This document shows positions 1 to 5,919 of a stretch of DNA of 31,817 nucleotides, piece by piece (within the stretch, counting starts at the first letter, position 1; each line of letters begins with the position of its first letter). The translations under genes and the position numbers were made by a program. The stretch is from assembly GCA_020025345.1 (NCBI GenBank), contig JAHHSH010000013.1, positions 1 to 31,817 on the forward strand, written 5' to 3'. Origin of the DNA: Oscillospiraceae bacterium (GTDB taxonomy: Bacteria; Bacillota; Clostridia; Oscillospirales; Oscillospiraceae). A model generated the notes under the pieces. It ran no database searches, was not told the origin of the DNA, and saw nothing but the letters and a program-made list of their open reading frames with translations.

Positions 1-74
1 ACAGATTTTCTGCCGGGGTGGTTTTCTATTGTAGGGGATAGGGAACCGCGGAAGCGATTCGATAGACGGTACAC

Positions 75-827
75 TTATTTGTGACGCCCCAGGCGAATGC
101 ATTCCAGAAGATATGCCATCAGATTGACACCCCAGAGGAGCATTACCAAAAAGATGGGCAGAATACCGATGTCTACCACCATACTCAGCAGCACCAGAAG
201 AATCCACAGCCCCAGACAGGTATGGTTCACGGCGTTAAAGGACTTAAAGGAGGCTTGCCCAATCTGGCGCTGCTCGTTCTCGTCGCAGCTGGCAACCCAT
301 GTTTTCTGAAAGTTCATATCATAGACGCTGCCCTGCTTCTCCGGGTTCATCTTCCGGGTCAGATCCACTGCCTTTTGACCCAGAAAGACCTGACCTGCTA
401 TGGAGAGGGTAAAGGAGAGGAGGAAAAGGGGAAATCTGGCGGGGCTGATCGAAGGCTGCAGGCCTGCGCCAAAGAAGAAAAAGCTCAGCACAGTGCAGAG
501 ATTCGCCAGCAGAGAGCACCAGCTGAGCTGCGCATCAGCACGCTCCATAGTGTCCTCGTTCTCACCGTCCCAGTGCTGGAAGATGGTGCGGGCTTTGTGA
601 TACATCCAAACGCTTGCACCCAGCAGAAGAGCGCTGCTGACCCAGATCGACCAAGGGATCGCGGCAGCAAAAACGCGGATAAAGCCGGCTTGCATGGTTT
701 CCGGCAGAGTGCTATTTCCGAAATGAACCACGGCAAAACCTGCAAGACCGCCGCCCAGAGCGCACAGCAGCAGGATCATCATAAATTTCGGAAATGCCTT
801 CCGGTTGGCGCTTTTTTCAACTTTCAT
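75..827 (-). CDS. DUF3169 family multi-pass membrane protein
   Basis: A 250-residue integral membrane protein with about six hydrophobic segments: a pair near residues 15-70, a pair near 105-150, and a pair near 200-240. The loop after the fourth segment carries NPEK, then DMNFQKTW and SCDENE, which I recognise as the hallmark of DUF3169. The biochemical role of that family is unknown. I chose the ATG at 827 rather than the upstream in-frame ATG because AAGGAGG lies 9 bases before it. The start overlaps the end of the preceding repressor gene by 11 bases, so the two are co-transcribed and probably translationally coupled. A small XRE regulator plus DUF3169 protein is a recurrent Firmicute pair, so the regulator probably controls this protein. 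No terminator is visible before the window edge. Family call fairly sure; function unknown. Confidence 0.85.
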   Translation of the reverse strand: MKVEKSANRKAFPKFMMILLLCALGGGLAGFAVVHFGNSTLPETMQAGFIRVFAAAIPWSIWVSSALLLGASVWMYHKARTIFQHWDGENEDTMERADAQLSWCSLLANLCTVLSFFFFGAGLQPSISPARFPLFLLSFTLSIAGQVFLGQKAVDLTRKMNPEKQGSVYDMNFQKTWVASCDENEQRQIGQASFKSFNAVNHTCLGLWILLVLLSMVVDIGILPIFLVMLLWGVNLMAYLLECIRLGRHK

Positions 828-1035
828 TTTCGTTGTCCTCCTTATATGCAAAGATGTCCTCGACCGTCACGCCGCACAGCTTGGCCAGCTTGAGTGCCAG
901 CGTCACAGAGGGGGAGTAGTCGCCTCGCTCAATCTGGCTGATGGTTTGCCGGGATACACCGGCCAATCGTCCCATCTCCTGCTGGTTTACACCTAGACGG
1001 GCCCGATATTCCTTCAAATGGTTTTCTAAGGGCAT
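817..1035 (-). CDS. Small XRE/Cro-type helix-turn-helix transcriptional regulator
   Basis: A 72-residue protein that is almost entirely one HTH_3 domain. The helix-turn-helix spans roughly residues 14-38 (QQEMGRLAGVSRQTISQIERG), followed by SPSVTLALKLAKLCGVTVEDIF, the classic scaffold of the compact YgzD-like regulators. There is no ligand-binding domain. The ATG at 1035 is preceded by AAGGAGG at 6-base spacing; a TTG further upstream is possible but has no ribosome binding site. It leads an operon with the DUF3169 gene. The promoter region holds repeated TTGTCAA half-sites, which makes autorepression likely (inference). Confidence 0.9.
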   Translation of the reverse strand: MPLENHLKEYRARLGVNQQEMGRLAGVSRQTISQIERGDYSPSVTLALKLAKLCGVTVEDIFAYKEDNENES

Positions 1036-1047
1036 AGGAGGCCTCCT
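1036..1047 (-). promoter_or_regulatory. Palindromic ribosome binding site of the XRE regulator
   Basis: The Shine-Dalgarno sequence is part of a perfect 12-base palindrome, AGGAGGCCTCCT, that ends directly at the ATG of the regulator. In RNA the AGGAGG could fold onto the CCUCCU only with a tight loop, or could pair between molecules. The arrangement may lower translation of the regulator. What is seen is the palindrome; any effect is inference. Confidence 0.5.
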
Positions 1048-1067
1048 TTCCAAAATGACTTATTTAC

Positions 1068-1095
1068 TTGTCAAATTGACAACTATACTTGTCAA
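1068..1095 (-). promoter_or_regulatory. Candidate operator: three adjacent TTGTCAA/TTGACAA half-sites
   Basis: On the plus strand TTGTCAA lies at 1068-1074, its inverse TTGACAA at 1076-1082 and TTGTCAA again at 1089-1095. The last two form a perfect 20-base inverted repeat with a 6-base spacer. A fourth copy overlaps the -35 box at 1123-1129. The cluster lies just downstream of the -10 box, between the predicted transcription start and the start codon. That is the classic position for an autorepressor such as the HTH protein encoded next to it. Confidence 0.55.
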
Positions 1096-1100
1096 TTCGT

Positions 1101-1129
1101 AAGATAGCATACGGAGCATTCCTTGTCAA
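1101..1129 (-). promoter_or_regulatory. Sigma-A promoter of the XRE/DUF3169 operon
   Basis: On the minus strand there is a consensus -35 TTGACA (1124-1129), a 17-base spacer and a -10 TATCTT (1101-1106). Predicted start near 1094, about 60 bases before the regulator ATG. The -35 box itself overlaps a TTGTCAA half-site. Confidence 0.65.
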
Positions 1130-1154
1130 TAGCGAATATGGGGAGAACGGCAGA

Positions 1155-1189
1155 AAAAGGCCACCGGATGTGTGATCCGGTGGCCTTTT
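1155..1189 (-). terminator. Intrinsic terminator of the sigV-rsiV operon
   Basis: The perfect 15-base stem at 1155-1169/1175-1189 (core GGCCACCGGAT) has a 5-base loop. Read on the minus strand it ends in a run of five T. It lies about 40 bases after the rsiV stop codon and separates this operon from the XRE/DUF3169 promoter. Confidence 0.9.
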
Positions 1190-1227
1190 CAATAAGTTTT
1201 ATTTCCACTTGGCCTGTGGGGGCAAAA

Positions 1228-2127
1228 TTAGGGGAAAATATCTTTAAATTCGTCCTTTAAAATGTCGTTGATGACATCTTTTTGGATCACGAATTCCGGG
1301 CAGCCCATAGAGCCGGGGGCTACCTCGTATTTATCAAAGGGGATCACAAGATCGCCGTCGTCGTTGAAATAGAAGTTGTGTTCCGGGGCGACATCGGCAA
1401 ATTCAAATCCAAAGCCGGCGGTTTTCATGAAGTATACCTGTGTATCGTCTGATGCACTGCGCTGGCGCATCTGCTCTTTGATGTTTTCGGTGAGCGCCTT
1501 GCCGAAATCCGGGGTGTTGAACAGATCCCCTAATTTGATGATTTTCCCGGATTCTTTGTCAATATGATAATATTTGAAATAGCTGGAGCCGCTTCCGGCT
1601 TCGATGTGTACGGCGAGCTTCAGCGTAAACCAGCGCGCGGTATTGGTCTGCACATTGTAGTCGGTATAAAGGGACTGATGCCCCGCTGCGCCGATGCCCT
1701 CCATATCGCTGTAAAATTGATCCACCAATGTTTGCGTGAGGGCATCTACATCCTGATTGATATGATCTGCGGCGCTGTTGTTGGCATCATAGGAGATGTT
1801 GGGCACGACCACATCCATTTCGTGGGTGGGGTCAGAGTAAAAATAATTGCGGATGGTGACCACGCGGATTAAATCTCCGATGAGGGGGATTTTTTGCAGG
1901 GACTGTGCGTAGGCCACACTGACATTCGGCATAATGAAGATGAGGAGAAAAGCGATACAGGCTGCCGCCATGGCCATTTTCGGCCGTGCGATAGAGCGCC
2001 GTACGGGTGCTTTTTCTGTGCGGGGCAATGTGGAAAGCGTTGCCTCCACCCGGCTTTGGACGGAGTCCGGTATGTTGATTTTTTCTTTTGCTGCCATTTC
2101 ACGGAGTTTTTTATCAAATTGATTCAT
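1228..2127 (-). CDS. rsiV: RsiV-type anti-sigma factor (DUF3298 extracellular domain)
   Basis: A 299-residue type II membrane protein. The cytoplasmic N-terminus (1-50) carries NIPDSVQSRVEATL, one membrane helix covers about 51-67, and AYA at 72-74 matches the signal-peptidase site that starts RsiV destruction in Bacillus subtilis. The segment after it (KIPLIGDLIRVVTI) and the C-terminal block with NIKEQM and PFDKYEVAPGSMG are close to B. subtilis RsiV as I remember it. In that species RsiV holds SigV inactive, binds lysozyme outside the cell and is then cleaved. The ATG overlaps the sigma stop codon (TGATG), and GGAGG sits in the end of the sigma gene. Its neighbours are an O-acyltransferase pair, which fits lysozyme sensing. 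Family assignment is strong; lysozyme as the actual signal is inferred. Confidence 0.9.
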   Translation of the reverse strand: MNQFDKKLREMAAKEKINIPDSVQSRVEATLSTLPRTEKAPVRRSIARPKMAMAAACIAFLLIFIMPNVSVAYAQSLQKIPLIGDLIRVVTIRNYFYSDPTHEMDVVVPNISYDANNSAADHINQDVDALTQTLVDQFYSDMEGIGAAGHQSLYTDYNVQTNTARWFTLKLAVHIEAGSGSSYFKYYHIDKESGKIIKLGDLFNTPDFGKALTENIKEQMRQRSASDDTQVYFMKTAGFGFEFADVAPEHNFYFNDDGDLVIPFDKYEVAPGSMGCPEFVIQKDVINDILKDEFKDIFP

Positions 2128-2612
2128 CAGAAAAAATCCTCCTTATTTAAAGACTGTTGAAGCATCGTCCTTGCCCTGGAGAGCTGCTTCTTCACCGCAA
2201 TGGCAGAACTTCCGGTTATTTGGGAGATTTCCATAATGGATAAATTCTCATAATAAAACAGAAATACGACCGTGCGATAGGGTTGACGCAAGCGTTCTAC
2301 GGCGTCTCTTAAAACCAGCTTGGTGGAGATATCCTCGTGGCAGATCGGATCGGCAAGATCGGGCTGCTCCTCCAGTGTCTGTGCCTGCGGATTACGACGA
2401 AGCATTTCCAGACAGGTATTGCGCACGATTTTGAGAAGCCAAGCACGGAAATGACGCGGGGTCTTGAGCTGTGAGAGATTGCTGTAGGCCTTCAGGATCG
2501 ACTCGCTGATGGCATCAGCGGCATCTGCATCGTTGCGCAAAATGGAGAAAGCCAAGGCGTACATAGTATTCTGATAAAGTCTTACCTTTTCGCAAAATTC
2601 GTCACGGGACAT
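2127..2612 (-). CDS. sigV: ECF RNA polymerase sigma factor, SigV-like
   Basis: A 161-residue sigma-70 family protein with the two ECF domains. Region 2 lies at about 8-75, with ADAADAISESILKAYSNL and the HFRAWLLKIVRNTCLEMLRR promoter-opening helix. Region 4 lies at about 100-155, with the turn IMEISQITGSSAIAVKKQLSRAR. Region 1 is absent, as expected for the ECF group. The RsiV-type anti-sigma gene that follows overlaps by one base, so I call the pair SigV-like. The ribosome binding site AAGGAGG lies inside the last codons of the upstream SGNH gene, 6 bases before the sigma ATG. The sigma factor is therefore the third gene of the acyltransferase operon. It probably drives the ECF-like promoter near 4850-4876, giving positive feedback (inference). 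Confidence 0.88.
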   Translation of the reverse strand: MSRDEFCEKVRLYQNTMYALAFSILRNDADAADAISESILKAYSNLSQLKTPRHFRAWLLKIVRNTCLEMLRRNPQAQTLEEQPDLADPICHEDISTKLVLRDAVERLRQPYRTVVFLFYYENLSIMEISQITGSSAIAVKKQLSRARTMLQQSLNKEDFF

Positions 2613-2618
2613 CTAAAA

Positions 2619-3410
2619 CTATTCCTCCTTTATCAAAAAGGCGGACTGCATGGCAATCCATTCTCCCCAGTGAATATAGTGCTTTGCATACGGATGCGCG
2701 CCATCTGAGGTGTATTCTTCTGCAAGATTCCCGTGGCCATCATCAAATTCCGAATTTACATCCATGTAAAAGATGGTTTCGCCGTTGGCCATCTGGGAGA
2801 GTTTGTTGTTGAAAGCATCAATGGTGGAATTTTTAATATAGGAATGGGACGTAGACATGGCCTCTGTGACATGGAGGTTGCCCATAATGAAAAGCGTTGC
2901 GTTCGGCTGCAATTCACGGATGGTGTTCACCAAATCACTGTAGACACCGATGGTCTGCTCCAGGTTATATCCTAATTCGTTGATGCCCAGCATTACATAG
3001 ATTTTACCATAAGATTTATGGGATAACAATTCGGTCAGCGTCATCTTTCCAACATTGGGAACAGAAAGAGGCTTATCGTGGATATTATAAACGCTCATTC
3101 CCTCGCAGGTAAAGAAATCCGCACTTAGCCCCGAATACTCCATCAGTCCCGTAACACGGGAGTCTCCGATAAACAGCGCATCGTTCATGCTGACAGGCTC
3201 CGGCGGCGCGACGGGTTCGGCGGGAGGTGCTTCCGGCTGGGGGGGCTGGATGGGTTCGGCCTCCTGCTTATGGGCAGTTTCTGCCATATTTGACTCCGGC
3301 TTCGGGTCGGATGGCGTCTCTTGGGGAGCAGATTGACCGCAGCCGGCAAAGGACAATACGAGCGCCAGGAGCAAGGCGATGGATAAGAGATGTTTGGTAA
3401 ATTTTTTCAT
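2619..3410 (-). CDS. SGNH/GDSL-hydrolase lipoprotein, probable PatB/OatA-like cell wall O-acetyltransferase partner
   Basis: A 263-residue secreted lipoprotein. The signal peptide ends in the lipobox FAGC with the lipidated cysteine at 24. A proline/glutamate-rich tether (about 29-73) follows, then an SGNH domain from about 77: FIGDS with Ser84 (block I), GINELG (block III) and SDGAHP with the Asp/His pair (block V). OatA carries such a domain as a fusion and PatB as a separate protein; it transfers acetyl to peptidoglycan MurNAc C6 hydroxyls. Here it starts 12 bases after the MBOAT gene, so the two probably form the membrane and surface halves of one system. The start has AAGGAG at 8 bases. 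The wall substrate (peptidoglycan or another glycan) is not provable from sequence; an esterase is the alternative. Confidence 0.8.
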   Translation of the reverse strand: MKKFTKHLLSIALLLALVLSFAGCGQSAPQETPSDPKPESNMAETAHKQEAEPIQPPQPEAPPAEPVAPPEPVSMNDALFIGDSRVTGLMEYSGLSADFFTCEGMSVYNIHDKPLSVPNVGKMTLTELLSHKSYGKIYVMLGINELGYNLEQTIGVYSDLVNTIRELQPNATLFIMGNLHVTEAMSTSHSYIKNSTIDAFNNKLSQMANGETIFYMDVNSEFDDGHGNLAEEYTSDGAHPYAKHYIHWGEWIAMQSAFLIKEE

Positions 3411-3422
3411 GATAGAGACTCC

Positions 3423-4817
3423 TTAGAAACGGAAATATAAAAAGGGATCATCTAGCCCTCGATACATGAAATAGGTGCAAGAGCCGACGATAGCAAGGCG
3501 AATCAGCCACAGGACAACCTTGGAGTGGATCTTTTGCAAAAGGGAATAGGGGAGCTTGGTGATAAACAGGAAGCCCACAAGGAAGAACGGATAATAGAGA
3601 TTCCAGTATTTCAGATAGTCATAGCGGAAAGCTGACCACGGCCCCTGTCCGAAGAAGGGGAAGAGCCGGGAAAACAGAATGCCGATCTGACCGATGTCGT
3701 CGATGGCAAACACGGCCCACGTCAGCGGAATGAGCAGCGCCATATAGAGATGCCCCAGCAGGGGCACGCGATCCAGCGCTTTGCCGTAGCTGTATTTCTC
3801 CAAAGTGATGAGAAAAAAGAGAACGGCGCCCCATAGGAGGAAGTTATAGCCTGCGCCGTGCCAGATGCCGGTCAGCAGCCACACGATGAGAAGATTGCGA
3901 ATGGTCAAAAGACGACCGTTTCGATTTCCGCCCAAGGGAACATAGACATAATCCCGGAACCAATTGCCCAGCGTGATGTGCCAGCGCCGCCAGAACTCGG
4001 TCATGGAGCGGGAGAGATACGGAAAATCGAAGTTGGTGGGGAGCTGGAAGCCCAGCATTTTACCCAAGCCGATGGCCATGAGGGAATAGCCGTAGAAATC
4101 AAAAAAGAGTTGGAGGGAAAAGGCGACGATGCCCATCCATGCCAGCGGTGTGGAAATACTTTCAAAGCCGATGGCATTTATATCGCCCCAGAGCTTTCCA
4201 ATAGGATTTGCCAGCAAGATCTTCAGCCCCATGCCGAAGATGAAAATACCAAGCCCGTAGCTGACGTCGGATTTACGGATCTCCCGGCAGGGGAGATCGC
4301 GGCGCACCTCGTTGTAGGTGACGATGGGGCCTGCAATCAGCTGGGGGAACATGGAGAGATAGACGAAAAACTGCAGCGCACTTTTCTCTGCGGGGACGGT
4401 ACCCCGATAGACATCGACGATATAGGAGAGACCCTGAAAAGTGTAAAAGGAAATTCCGATGGGGAGCAGGATTTTAAAGGAGAGCCCGTGCCCGGAGAAG
4501 AGCGTGGATATTTCACCGGCAATAAATGGGAAATATTTGAAGAATCCGAGACAGAGGATGTGAAAGAGAATGCCCAGCCATAAAATCAGCTTTTTGCGCC
4601 GTACAAAGCGTTCCATCCCTCTGCCGACGAAATAGTCGATGGACATACTGAGGATAAAAAGTAGGAAATGTCCCGGCACCATCCATGTGCCCACAGCGTA
4701 AAAGCAAAGACTTCCCATGAGAAGAATGCCGTTGCGCATTTTGGGAGGAACGGCGTAGTATGCGCCGAAGAAGAGGGGCATGAAGATATAGAGAAATTCG
4801 AGACTGCTAAAAACCAT
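3423..4817 (-). CDS. MBOAT-family O-acyltransferase (PatA/AlgI/DltB-like)
   Basis: A 464-residue polytopic membrane enzyme with about 11-12 hydrophobic segments. It has the MBOAT signature WRRWHITLGNWFRDYVYVPLGG (conserved His280) and the second conserved histidine in GIWHGAG (His320), equivalent to the catalytic histidine of DltB and AlgI. Such proteins pass an acyl group, usually acetyl from the cytoplasm, through the membrane to an outer SGNH partner. The next gene encodes such a partner, and a SigV/RsiV pair follows, so peptidoglycan O-acetylation for lysozyme resistance is the most economical role. AlgI-like modification of an exopolysaccharide is the alternative. No dltA or dltC genes lie nearby, so a DltB role is unlikely. 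ATG at 4817 with AGGCGG upstream. It is the first gene of a four-gene operon. Confidence 0.88.
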   Translation of the reverse strand: MVFSSLEFLYIFMPLFFGAYYAVPPKMRNGILLMGSLCFYAVGTWMVPGHFLLFILSMSIDYFVGRGMERFVRRKKLILWLGILFHILCLGFFKYFPFIAGEISTLFSGHGLSFKILLPIGISFYTFQGLSYIVDVYRGTVPAEKSALQFFVYLSMFPQLIAGPIVTYNEVRRDLPCREIRKSDVSYGLGIFIFGMGLKILLANPIGKLWGDINAIGFESISTPLAWMGIVAFSLQLFFDFYGYSLMAIGLGKMLGFQLPTNFDFPYLSRSMTEFWRRWHITLGNWFRDYVYVPLGGNRNGRLLTIRNLLIVWLLTGIWHGAGYNFLLWGAVLFFLITLEKYSYGKALDRVPLLGHLYMALLIPLTWAVFAIDDIGQIGILFSRLFPFFGQGPWSAFRYDYLKYWNLYYPFFLVGFLFITKLPYSLLQKIHSKVVLWLIRLAIVGSCTYFMYRGLDDPFLYFRF

Positions 4818-4848
4818 ATGACACCGCCTGTTTGATTGACCTATTATA

Positions 4849-4876
4849 TAGATGCAGGCAGGAGAAAAAGGTGACA
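4849..4876 (-). promoter_or_regulatory. Candidate ECF-sigma (SigV-type) promoter of the acyltransferase operon
   Basis: On the minus strand TGTCAC (4871-4876), exactly 16 bases and CATCTA (4849-4854) match the layout of the Bacillus ECF consensus TGAAAC-N16-CGTCTA, with two mismatches in the first box and one in the second. A CTTTTT run directly follows the -35 box. Two tandem copies of TTTTCAAAAT (4881-4900) lie just upstream like an AT-rich UP element. A TATAAT overlaps the -10 side but has no good sigma-A -35. Confidence 0.6.
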
Positions 4877-4941
4877 GGAATTTTCAAAATTTTTCAAAAT
4901 CTTTTTTGCGGCGGGGGATGGGGCGGTGATTTGAACAGAAA

Positions 4942-4980
4942 AAAGCCGGGTGCGGAGAGTTTGTCTCCACACCCGGCTTT
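4942..4980 (-). terminator. Intrinsic terminator of thiW
   Basis: Arms 4942-4952 and 4970-4980 (core GCCGGGTG/CACCCGGC) pair, with a further inner GGAGA/TCTCC pairing. On the minus strand they are followed by a run of T. It lies about 35 bases past the thiW stop codon. Confidence 0.9.
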
Positions 4981-5015
4981 ATATGCGGGGAAGGACATCC
5001 GCGCGCTGCGTCCTC

Positions 5016-5522
5016 TTATTTGCGCAGCTGGGGGATGGCGTTCATCTTCTTCAGGGACTCTACAATGATGGCAGAGAGAATGGCGCCGCCGGCGGTAGAG
5101 ATGAGGAAGGGAATGATGTAGACATAAAATGCAAGGTCACCGGCAGATTTCCCCATAAAGAGGATGGCGACGGGATAGGCGCACAGACCACCCAAAATGG
5201 CGGTGCCGAAGACCTCGGCGATGTAGGTGAGCCAGGTGTTCTTGGTTTTCCAGAAGACCAAACCGCACAGCAGAGCACCGAACATACTGCCGGGGAAAGC
5301 CAGCAGGGTGCCGAGGCTAAAAAGATTGCGGATAAGGCTGGCGCAAAATGCCACCAGAACACCCCACCAGGGACCCAGCATGATGGCACAGAGAATGTTG
5401 ACCATATGCTGAACGGGGGCGCATTTGCTGCCGAATACCGGGATAGTAAAGAAACTTCCTACTACGGCAATGGCGCAAAAAACGCCGGCCATAGCTAATT
5501 TCCGTGTGTTTTGATTTTTCAT
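5016..5522 (-). CDS. thiW: ThiW, substrate-binding S component of an ECF thiamine-precursor transporter
   Basis: A 168-residue protein with about five to six membrane helices. It begins with a short basic stretch (KNQNTRKLAMAGVFCAIAVV) and contains the ThiW-type motif FTIPVFGSKCAPVQHMVNILCAIMLGPWWG. ThiW proteins capture a thiazole or related thiamine precursor and use the shared EcfA-EcfA'-EcfT energising module, which is not encoded in this window. The assignment is supported independently by the TPP riboswitch upstream on the same strand. The ATG at 5522 follows AAGGAG at 8-9 bases. The distance from the riboswitch to the start is unusually long (about 260 bases). A terminator follows directly, so it is probably monocistronic. 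Confidence 0.92.
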   Translation of the reverse strand: MKNQNTRKLAMAGVFCAIAVVGSFFTIPVFGSKCAPVQHMVNILCAIMLGPWWGVLVAFCASLIRNLFSLGTLLAFPGSMFGALLCGLVFWKTKNTWLTYIAEVFGTAILGGLCAYPVAILFMGKSAGDLAFYVYIIPFLISTAGGAILSAIIVESLKKMNAIPQLRK

Positions 5523-5542
5523 GATTTGATCTCCTTTTGATA

Positions 5543-5568
5543 TGAGAACGGAGCAAACAGCGTTCTCA
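5543..5568 (-). other. Leader hairpin just upstream of the thiW ribosome binding site
   Basis: TGAGAACG (5543-5550) and CGTTCTCA (5561-5568) form an 8-base perfect stem with a 10-base loop, ending about 10 bases before AAGGAG. There is no T run, so it is not a terminator. It may shape ribosome access or RNA stability. Confidence 0.4.
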
Positions 5569-5740
5569 AGTAGTACAAGGGTATCCCCCTGTCTGAGAAT
5601 TTCGGTCGAAGCTCACTGGCTTCCTCTCACGCCGGAACACGGCTTCCCATCGCTGTTCTACAGGCACAAGGCGCTCCCCTTCTGCCCGCCCCACATCTGC
5701 GGGGAAGTGCTGCTCACATCCTTCCAAAAGAAATATGAAA

Positions 5741-5766
5741 CGGAAGGCTCCCACAGGTGCCTTCCG
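5741..5766 (-). terminator. Possible expression-platform terminator of the TPP riboswitch
   Basis: CGGAAGGC (5741-5748) and GCCTTCCG (5759-5766) form an 8-base stem about 20 bases after the aptamer on the minus strand. The following sequence is only moderately T-rich (GTTTCATATTTC), so termination would be weak. It is placed where a riboswitch terminator is expected. Confidence 0.5.
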
Positions 5767-5782
5767 CAAAAAACAAATCTAT

Positions 5783-5865
5783 TTTCCTCCGTTGGCATTA
5801 CCCACATCAGGTTATCGGTCTAAGGTTATACCTTACTCTCAGCCTGTCTTATAAGCTCCCGTCGC
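5783..5865 (-). ncRNA. TPP riboswitch (THI element)
   Basis: On the minus strand the conserved blocks occur in order: GGGAGC at the 5' end, GGCTGAGAGTAAGG, ACCTTAGACCGA, then CCTGATGTGGGTAATGCC and AACGGAGG. These are the conserved sequences of thiamin pyrophosphate aptamers, with the pyrimidine-binding CTGAGA and the CCTGAT...GGTAATGCC arm. It lies 260 bases upstream of thiW and about 20 bases after a clear promoter. TPP binding normally switches the downstream gene off. Confidence 0.95.
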
Positions 5866-5882
5866 TATGAAATTACTATTTC

Positions 5883-5911
5883 TTTATACATCAACGGCGC
5901 GGGAAAGTCAA
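5883..5911 (-). promoter_or_regulatory. Sigma-A promoter of the TPP riboswitch-thiW transcript
   Basis: On the minus strand there is TTGACT (5906-5911), a 17-base spacer and TATAAA (5883-5888). The start is near 5876, about 11 bases before the aptamer. The promoter begins right after the stop codon of the AEC transporter gene. Confidence 0.8.
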
Positions 5912-5919
5912 GTGGGGCA

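Noticed and set aside
3423..4817. MBOAT gene as dltB of a teichoic acid D-alanylation operon
   Set aside because: No dltA, dltC or dltD neighbours; the partner is an SGNH lipoprotein with a sigma/RsiV pair, which fits wall or glycan O-acetylation better.
5566..5769. A 67-codon minus-strand frame in the thiW leader
   Set aside because: It begins inside the post-aptamer hairpin at a non-ATG codon without a ribosome binding site. Could be revisited if the leader proves translated.
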